DNA of 11,762 bases from JBCCRH01 sp039208045 (lineage in GTDB: Bacteria > Bacteroidota > Bacteroidia > Chitinophagales > Saprospiraceae), in the NCBI GenBank assembly GCA_039208045.1, contig JBCCRH010000169.1, positions 1 through 11,762 of the forward strand, read 5' to 3'. The notes beneath the pieces were generated by a model that had not been told where the DNA came from, did no database searches, and saw nothing but the letters and a program-made list of their open reading frames with translations. Every line of letters starts with the position of its first letter. Within the stretch, counting starts at the first letter, position 1. Below, piece by piece: positions 6,800 to 11,762 of this stretch. The position numbers were made by a program, and so were the translations under genes.

Positions 6800-7882
6800 A
6801 TGAATATGCAATCATTTACAACCACACTTCTTGTTTGTCTAGTGCTCCTTTTAGGGTTTGGCGCTTGCCAAAATGCCGAAGCACCCCCAGCCATGAAGAC
6901 CACAGTGGTGGAAGGCAAAACGATGGGTACCTACTATCGCGTAAAATACCGCGATGCCGAAAACCGCGACTTTAAAGCCGTATTCGATTCGCTATTGGTG
7001 GCAATCAATCTAGAAGTATCCACTTATATTCCCAATTCGACGATCTCGACTTTTAATCGCTCAGCAGATACCTTCGACTTAGCCTACAATCCTAACACAC
7101 AAGGGCTAGACTATTTTAACAAGCATTTTATCACCAACTTTAAGGCCGCTCAAGAAATCGTAGCAGCAACCGATGCGTATTTTGACCCTACGGTAATGCC
7201 TCTGGTCAATTACTGGGGATTTGGGTATACCGAAAAAAAGCCAGTGACCAATGTCGATAGTTTGGCTATTGATTCCCTGAATCAGTTTATTGGGATGGAT
7301 AAAGTAGAGCTAATTGGTGGGGCGCATAGTATGCTATTGGTCAAGAAAGAGGCGAGTACACAGCTCGATTTCAGTGCGATTGCTAAGGGCTATGCCGTAG
7401 ATCAGCTGGGTGAGATATTGTCAGAGGCGGGAATAACAGATTTTTTGGTAGATATAGGAGGGGAGACGGTAGCAAGAGGCAATAGCGAGCGGGGAGGCCC
7501 CTGGCGTTTGGGTATAAATGTGCCCAAAGAAGAAGCTGCGATTAATGATATTGAAGTCATCGTTCCCTTAAAAGATCAAGGGCTGGCGACCTCCGGTAAT
7601 TACCGCAACTTCTACGAAGTAGCGGGTAAAAAATATAGCCACACTATTAATCCTAAAACGGGCTTTCCTGAGCGGAGTACTTTACTAAGTGCTTCCGTAT
7701 TTGCTAAAGACTGCATGACTGCCGACGGCTATGCTACTGGGTTTATGGTGCTGGGGCTGGAACGCTCCATGCAGTTGGCGACCCAGATAGAGGGGATTGA
7801 AGCTTGTTTTATCTATAGTAAGCCAGATGGGCAGCTAGATATTCAGTACACCCCAGCTTTGGCTTCCATTTTTGAAAAATAA
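6800..7882 (+). CDS. apbE: FAD:protein FMN transferase (ApbE family), lipoprotein
   Basis: ApbE enzymes split FAD and attach the FMN half covalently to a Thr/Ser of extracytoplasmic flavoproteins such as NqrB/NqrC and RnfG. The 360-residue protein starts with a lipoprotein signal peptide ending LGFGAC (Cys23), so it should be anchored facing the periplasm. Family motifs follow: GKTMGTYY (39-46), ATDAYFDPTVMPL (123-135), DFSAIAKGYAVDQLG (190-204), DIGGE (218-222), ATSGNYRNF (263-271), HTINPKTGFP (281-290) and the metal-binding block TADGYATGFMVLG (307-319). An ATG at 6806 is an alternative start. It is the first gene of a tight rightward run (18 bases to the next). No Nqr, Rnf or FMN-binding-domain target is in view, so its substrate is either elsewhere or unrecognised. 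Function is confident; the link to the downstream copper genes is inference. Confidence 0.95.
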   Translation: MNMQSFTTTLLVCLVLLLGFGACQNAEAPPAMKTTVVEGKTMGTYYRVKYRDAENRDFKAVFDSLLVAINLEVSTYIPNSTISTFNRSADTFDLAYNPNTQGLDYFNKHFITNFKAAQEIVAATDAYFDPTVMPLVNYWGFGYTEKKPVTNVDSLAIDSLNQFIGMDKVELIGGAHSMLLVKKEASTQLDFSAIAKGYAVDQLGEILSEAGITDFLVDIGGETVARGNSERGGPWRLGINVPKEEAAINDIEVIVPLKDQGLATSGNYRNFYEVAGKKYSHTINPKTGFPERSTLLSASVFAKDCMTADGYATGFMVLGLERSMQLATQIEGIEACFIYSKPDGQLDIQYTPALASIFEK

Positions 7883-7900
7883 GAATAGCATAATACTACT

Positions 7901-8722
7901 ATGGAGTTTAACCTAACAAGAGACCTCTGTTTTTTTGATATAGAAGCCACCGGCTTGAATGTAATTCGCGATCGAATCATTCAGATTGCCATTATCAAAT
8001 ACAAAAAAAAGGGAGGAGAACCAGAAGAACTCACCATGCTGATCAATCCGGGGATTCCCATCTCTTTAGAAGCGATGCAGGTGCATGGGATTACTCCAAA
8101 AGATGTGGCGCGCAAGCCTTCTTTTCAGCAGGTAGCCCAAGAGCTATATGACTTCATTGGCAACGCTGACCTAGCGGGTTACAATAGCAATCGCTTCGAT
8201 ATTCCGATTTTGATGGAAGAATTTGCGCGGGTGGGTATGGAGTTTGATGTGAGCAAGCGGCGTACGCTTGATGTGCAGCGCATTTTCTACAAGATGGAGC
8301 CGCGCACCCTGAAAGCTGCTCTAAAATATTACTGCGGTAAAGAATTAGTAGATGCGCACGATGCCCTAGCAGATGTTAAGGCCACCGTAGATGTATTTAA
8401 AGGCCAGCTAGAGCGTTATAAGGAAGTAGACTACGTGGATGGAGATGGTAATGTGCTAGCGCAACCCGTGAGGAATGACATGCAGGCTATTCACGAATTT
8501 ACCAACGATACGCGTTTTGTGGATGCTACTCAAAAGCTTAAATACGATGTAGATGGCAAAGTCGTATTCGCCTTTGGGAAATACAGTGGCAAGGAAGTAG
8601 GGGAGGTGCTCCACAAGGATAAGCAGTACTACAATTGGATGCTCAACAAAGAGTTTTCTTCGCAAGTCAAACAGATTATCAAACAGCTGGCAAAAGAGTA
8701 TGAGCAAAAGCAGCGTTCTTAG
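7901..8722 (+). CDS. DnaQ-like DEDDh 3'-5' exonuclease with ExoX-type C-terminal domain
   Basis: A cytoplasmic 3'-5' exonuclease of the DNA polymerase III epsilon/ExoX group. All DEDDh residues are present: FFDIEATG (D13, E15), the motif II block YNSNRFDIPIL (D100), and HDALADVKAT (H153, D158). The catalytic domain occupies about 8-172. A short C-terminal module, FAFGKYSGKEVGEVL followed by YYNWMLNKEF (about 224-254), resembles the small domain found at the end of ExoX-like exonucleases in this phylum. The 273-residue length and lack of a polymerase domain fit a stand-alone repair or RNA/DNA-end trimming enzyme rather than the replicative proofreading subunit (inference). Its last 23 bases overlap the start of the first MbnP-like gene, so the two are probably translationally coupled despite unrelated functions. 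Confidence 0.92.
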   Translation: MEFNLTRDLCFFDIEATGLNVIRDRIIQIAIIKYKKKGGEPEELTMLINPGIPISLEAMQVHGITPKDVARKPSFQQVAQELYDFIGNADLAGYNSNRFDIPILMEEFARVGMEFDVSKRRTLDVQRIFYKMEPRTLKAALKYYCGKELVDAHDALADVKATVDVFKGQLERYKEVDYVDGDGNVLAQPVRNDMQAIHEFTNDTRFVDATQKLKYDVDGKVVFAFGKYSGKEVGEVLHKDKQYYNWMLNKEFSSQVKQIIKQLAKEYEQKQRS

Positions 8723-9575
8723 GTGGGGCATATTCGCATTTTTACTGATTGGAATTGGGGGCTGCTACGAGCCTACTAATGGCTGCCTCGACCTGCAAGC
8801 CACCAATTTTGATGTAGATGTGGATGAAGCTTGCTCCGACTGCTGTACCTTCCCTGAAATGCGCGTGCGTTTTCAGCACGTTTACCAGGTCGACGATACG
8901 ACCTTGACGGAAATTAGCTTAGACAACACGGCCTTTTTTGATGATTTTGGAAATCCTTTTCGATTTAATCGAGTACAGTTTTATATTTCGGACTTTCGCC
9001 TGGTGCGAGAGGATGGTAGTACAGTAGGGGTACTCGATACCATTGGCTTTGATATATTTGATCCCGGCACGGGGCTGACCTCCTCAGTTGTTGTAGAAGA
9101 TAATTTCTTAATCGCCAACCCCTTGGTAACTGACCAGTTGACATTGGGGGAGGTTAATGAGAGTGGTTCTTTTATAGGAGTGAGGTTTTTTGTAGGCCTT
9201 GAAGGCCAAAATAATCAAGCCTTACCCAATACCTTGGACGATACTCACCCGCTAAGTAATCAAAATCCAGCCATGTACACTAGTGCAGAGGAAGGGTATA
9301 TCTTCACCCGAATGGCACTTTTTCAAGATACCATTGCGACAGACACTATTCCGGTAGAGGTGACCTATGGAGGAGCTACAAACTTGAAACAAATTGAGCT
9401 AGCAGGCAACTTCAGCTACTCAGAAGGATTTAATATTGGACTAGTGATACAAATTGACTACTCCAAATGGTTCACTAACATCTCCGTGCCAGACGATGCT
9501 GCCAACGGAACCCTAACCAGCAAGATTGTCGAAAATTTAACAAAAGACATCTTTACAATTGTGGCGCTAGAGTAA
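8700..9575 (+). CDS. MbnP-family lipoprotein, divergent copy lacking the WxW motif
   Basis: A 291-residue exported lipoprotein: signal peptide with lipobox GIGGC (Cys22). A short Cys-rich piece follows (CLDLQATNFDVDVD then ACSDCC, Cys at 29, 45, 48, 49), like the CxDxxAxNFD modules often found at the N-terminus of Bacteroidota surface proteins. The rest is an MbnP-like beta domain: RVRFQHVY (H60), FNRVQFYISDFRLV, GVRFFVGLEG, HPLSNQNPAMYTSAEEGYIF (H183; MYTSAEEGY at 192-200). MbnP proteins carry a conserved WxW in place of the TSA here (194-196), and its first Trp is turned into kynurenine for Cu(I) binding. This copy therefore lacks the modifiable residue; its only mature Trp is W257. The conserved late FHIG-type His also appears replaced (around KQIELAG). 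The family call is fairly firm, the function open. It starts inside the exonuclease gene; 8700 is the only ATG that yields the signal peptide. Confidence 0.82.
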   Translation: MSKSSVLRWGIFAFLLIGIGGCYEPTNGCLDLQATNFDVDVDEACSDCCTFPEMRVRFQHVYQVDDTTLTEISLDNTAFFDDFGNPFRFNRVQFYISDFRLVREDGSTVGVLDTIGFDIFDPGTGLTSSVVVEDNFLIANPLVTDQLTLGEVNESGSFIGVRFFVGLEGQNNQALPNTLDDTHPLSNQNPAMYTSAEEGYIFTRMALFQDTIATDTIPVEVTYGGATNLKQIELAGNFSYSEGFNIGLVIQIDYSKWFTNISVPDDAANGTLTSKIVENLTKDIFTIVALE

Positions 9576-9611
9576 GCAATATGCTTAAATTTGAAAAAAA
9601 CAATCAGCCCA

Positions 9612-10391
9612 ATGAAAAATATGTTATTCTTATCCAGCCTATTTGCGCTAATCACTGTATTTTCTGCCTGTAATGAGTCAGACCCAGCACCAGACATTGT
9701 AGACGGAGTGGGTACGCTACAGCTCAATTTTAGGTCAACGTTCAACCAGAACGCACTCGTTATGTACGACGAGACCTATGACTATGAAGAAGACTTAGAT
9801 GTACGCTTGCAGTTATTCCAATTTTACATCACCGATGTGGTAATGATAGGAGAAGATGAGCAAGAATACGAGCTATCAGAAGTAGAGTTAGTTTCTTTCA
9901 AAGAAGTATATACTTCCGACGATGCAGCAGATGGCATCAACGTGACGCTATCAGATTTGCCTTCCGGCAAATACACAGGTATTCGCTTTGGCATTGGGGT
10001 CAACCCCACCCTTAACGCTACCTCACCAGCCGACTACCAGATTGGACATCCGCTAGAAGATAACTATTGGAGTGCAGCAGCAGGTTATGTATTTTTCAAA
10101 ATTGAGGGTAATACCGATTTGAACAAAGATGGTACCTTGGATGATAAATTGACCTTTCACATTGGTAGAGACGATTACCTGCGGGATAAGGAGTTGAGCC
10201 ATAGCTTTGTGATCAATGGGGGAGCAATGAGTACCATTAACTTGGAAGTAGATCTCTATAATATACTTCGCAATCCAGATACCGGCCAGTTCCTTGACTT
10301 CAACGAAACACAGACCGACCACACCACTAATCCTGAAGTAGCCAAATTCCTAGCCGATAATATGCAGCGTGCGATTACCATCAAAGAGTAA
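9612..10391 (+). CDS. MbnP-family copper-binding lipoprotein, likely substrate of the diheme enzyme
   Basis: A 259-residue lipoprotein with signal MKNMLFLSSLFALITVFSAC (Cys20). The MbnP-like domain shows LFQFYITDVVMI, the GKYTGIRFGIGVNPTLN block, HPLEDNYWSAAAGYVFFKIEG (H146, W153) and KLTFHIG (H183). W153 aligns with the first Trp of the family WxW motif, the residue oxidised to kynurenine in methanotroph MbnP; the second Trp is Ala155. W153 is the only Trp in the whole protein. The N-terminal family His (H60 of the preceding paralogue) is Ser42 here. An acidic loop DLNKDGTLDD (169-178) resembles an EF-hand or dockerin calcium loop. The ATG at 9612 is preferred; an in-frame TTG at 9591 would add seven residues (MKKTISP). 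It lies 36 bases after its paralogue and 12 bases before the diheme gene. Copper binding is inferred from the family, not shown. Confidence 0.85.
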   Translation: MKNMLFLSSLFALITVFSACNESDPAPDIVDGVGTLQLNFRSTFNQNALVMYDETYDYEEDLDVRLQLFQFYITDVVMIGEDEQEYELSEVELVSFKEVYTSDDAADGINVTLSDLPSGKYTGIRFGIGVNPTLNATSPADYQIGHPLEDNYWSAAAGYVFFKIEGNTDLNKDGTLDDKLTFHIGRDDYLRDKELSHSFVINGGAMSTINLEVDLYNILRNPDTGQFLDFNETQTDHTTNPEVAKFLADNMQRAITIKE

Positions 10392-10403
10392 GTAAGTATT
10401 GGG

Positions 10404-11471
10404 GTGTTGAAAAGTCATGGGCTAAAAGGAGGGATTTGCGCGATGCTCATTTGGGTACTTCACGCGTGTAGTACGAATGATGTCCCCACACCTCTACAGC
10501 TGGAAGAGCCAGCTAATTTTGTAAAAATGGCGATTCCAGAAGATAACCCGCTCACGGTGGAGGGGACAGAGCTGGGTCGATACCTTTTTTACGATCCCAT
10601 TTTATCGAGTACGCAGACGGTGAGTTGTGCAAGTTGCCATCGGCAGCGTTTAGCTTTTTCAGATGGTAAAGCAAAAAGTGTGGGGATCAGAGGTAGAGTA
10701 GGAAAGAGGAGTGCGCTTCCCTTGTTTAATGTAGGCTATTACCACAGAGGCTTATTTTGGGATGGCCGCATCCAATCATTGGAGCAGCAAGTGCATTTGC
10801 CAGTCAACGACACGCTCGAAATGGGAGCAAACTGGCCATTGGTAATCGAACGCATCAAACAACATCCGTCTTATCCAGAGCAGTTTGAGCAGGCTTTTGG
10901 CATTACCGCCAGTCAAATCGATAGCACTCATATTATGAAAGCGCTGGCTCAATTTCAGCGCACCCTCATTAGCAGCGATTCCAAATATGACCGCATACAG
11001 CGAGGCGAAGCAACATTTAGCGAAAGCGAAAAACGAGGCTGGACAATTTTTTTTGATGCCGCTGAACATAAAGAACTCCCCTTTTCCGAATGTGGCCATT
11101 GTCACCTAGACCCGCTCTTTACCACCCAAGAATATATGAACAACGGCATAGAAGTGGTGAGCAATCTGGAGGGCTTTCCCGATGCGGGCCGAGGGGCAGT
11201 ATCAGGTATTAAGTACGACAATGGCAAATTTCGCACGCCCAGCCTCCGCAATATAGAACTGACCGCGCCTTATATGCACGATGGCCGTTTTGAAACCCTA
11301 GAAGAAGTGATCGATCACTACGTCACCGGCGGCCATTTTGCAGAGAATGTCAACCCAAACGTCCAAAAATTACATTTTTCTGAGCGAGATAAAGCCGATA
11401 TCATTGCATTTTTGAAAACTCTTACGGATACTACATTTGTTACTAATCCGGCTTATGCCTCGCCTTTTTGA
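10404..11471 (+). CDS. Diheme cytochrome c peroxidase/MauG-family lipoprotein (MbnH-like)
   Basis: A 355-residue periplasmic diheme protein of the bacterial CcP/MauG superfamily. Two CxxCH haem c sites are present, CASCH (C75-H79) and CGHCH (C230-H234). The conserved LFWDGR block carries the inter-haem Trp (W119). The C-terminal family block is RTPSLRNIELTAPYMHDGRF followed by TLEEVIDHY (Y290, M291); Met is the distal haem ligand in many peroxidases and Tyr in MauG, and alignment is needed to say which applies. Next to two MbnP-like genes, the likely role is the MbnH one, Trp-to-kynurenine oxidation of MbnP, rather than simple H2O2 removal (inference). The GTG start at 10404 gives a plausible lipoprotein signal (MLKSHGLKGG, hydrophobic core, lipobox VLHAC, Cys22). 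The ATG at 10443 would leave too short a signal. It sits 12 bases after the second MbnP gene and is the last gene of the operon in view. Confidence 0.9.
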   Translation: MLKSHGLKGGICAMLIWVLHACSTNDVPTPLQLEEPANFVKMAIPEDNPLTVEGTELGRYLFYDPILSSTQTVSCASCHRQRLAFSDGKAKSVGIRGRVGKRSALPLFNVGYYHRGLFWDGRIQSLEQQVHLPVNDTLEMGANWPLVIERIKQHPSYPEQFEQAFGITASQIDSTHIMKALAQFQRTLISSDSKYDRIQRGEATFSESEKRGWTIFFDAAEHKELPFSECGHCHLDPLFTTQEYMNNGIEVVSNLEGFPDAGRGAVSGIKYDNGKFRTPSLRNIELTAPYMHDGRFETLEEVIDHYVTGGHFAENVNPNVQKLHFSERDKADIIAFLKTLTDTTFVTNPAYASPF

Positions 11472-11620
11472 TTGCTGCCACGGAAGCTGCCTAATTTGGT
11501 GGCGGCTGCATGAAAAGGCATTGTCTGACGGAGGAGTTTGCCTTTTCTAGCGTTTTTGCTTCGTTTTTTGGCAATGAAAAAATGAAGAGCCCAGCCGGCT
11601 TGAGGCGAATACCAAGTGCA
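11472..11620. repeat. Probable dispersed Bacteroidota intergenic repeat
   Basis: Immediately after the diheme gene stop lies a non-coding-looking stretch with a GCTGCCAC (11475-11482) / GTGGCGGC hairpin (one wobble) and the string GAGTTTGCCTTTTCTAGCG near 11533-11551, followed by a T-rich segment. On the minus strand a frame stays open for about 50 codons (including IAKKRSKNARKGKLLRQT) with no obvious start codon. From memory, near-identical sequences recur between genes in many Bacteroidota genomes and generate spurious small hypothetical proteins. I cannot verify copy number here. The remaining 11621-11714 holds nothing I recognise except the AT-rich leader of the next gene. Confidence 0.5.
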
Positions 11621-11714
11621 ATTTGACTAGATTCGGATCGCGAGGAAATATTAAGAGCAAAACAATTTTACAATTTTATCTGCGCAGTATGTAAAATGAT
11701 AAGAGACACAGGAT

Positions 11715-11762
11715 ATGAAAAAAATATTAGTAATACTAAGTACAATTCTTTTCTTTGCTTCC
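11715..11762 (+). CDS. Start of an exported protein, cut by the window end
   Basis: The ATG at 11715 opens MKKILVILSTILFFAS, a typical signal peptide (two Lys, then a hydrophobic core) that runs off the right edge. It stands 243 bases after the diheme gene, behind an AT-rich leader. The distance suggests its own promoter rather than membership of the upstream operon. The product cannot be identified from 16 residues. Confidence 0.65.
   Translation, partial: MKKILVILSTILFFAS

Noticed and set aside
9360..9386. YGGATN in the first MbnP considered as an ApbE flavinylation site
   Set aside because: The known motif needs Ser or Thr before GA[ST] and an Asp upstream, in an FMN-binding domain; this match is partial and the domain is absent.
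9581..9673. A 30-codon frame starting ATG at 9581 between the two MbnP genes
   Set aside because: It is out of frame with, and largely inside, the second MbnP gene, with no recognisable product; probably chance.
10443..10470. ATG at 10443 as the start of the diheme protein
   Set aside because: It leaves only eight residues before the lipobox Cys, too short for a signal peptide; GTG at 10404 gives a complete one.

Overview
The window looks like chromosome of a Bacteroidota bacterium, probably a Saprospiria/Lewinella-like or Cytophagia-like lineage (inference). The reasons are start codons without Shine-Dalgarno sequences, TAnnTTTG-type -7 elements, several short lipoprotein signal peptides, a TPR-linked histidine kinase, MbnP-family lipoproteins, and two intergenic elements resembling dispersed Bacteroidota repeats.

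Left part (1-1641): nitrogen assimilation. The 3' end of an ammonium transporter gene (amt) is followed by a palindrome-rich repeat and by glnA, a type II (eukaryote-like) glutamine synthetase, with a terminator behind it. The first 76 bases are a perfect reverse complement of bases 194-269 and break the amt reading frame. This is probably a fold-back chimera at a contig edge, though a real rearrangement is possible.

Middle part (1700-6799): a strong intrinsic terminator lies in the leader of pepT (peptidase T). A membrane TPR histidine kinase follows 19 bp after pepT. A convergent GT39/ArnT-like glycosyltransferase overlaps the 3' end of the kinase gene by 55 bp. The gap at 6710-6799 separates the glycosyltransferase from a divergent rightward gene run.

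Right part (6800-11471): a tight, probably single operon encodes a lipoprotein ApbE (FAD:protein FMN transferase), a DnaQ/ExoX-like DEDDh exonuclease, two MbnP-family lipoproteins, and a diheme cytochrome c peroxidase/MauG-type lipoprotein (MbnH-like). MbnP and MbnH are known as a pair in copper homeostasis, in which the diheme enzyme oxidises the first Trp of a WxW motif in MbnP to kynurenine and so creates a Cu(I) site. Here MbnP is duplicated. The second copy has exactly one Trp in the whole protein, at that position (WSA instead of WxW). The first copy has TSA there and so lacks the modifiable residue. This duplicated, diverged cassette is the most interesting part of the window.

Right edge (11472-11762): a probable dispersed repeat, then the start of a further exported protein cut off by the window end. 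No tRNA, rRNA, CRISPR array or insertion sequence was recognised.
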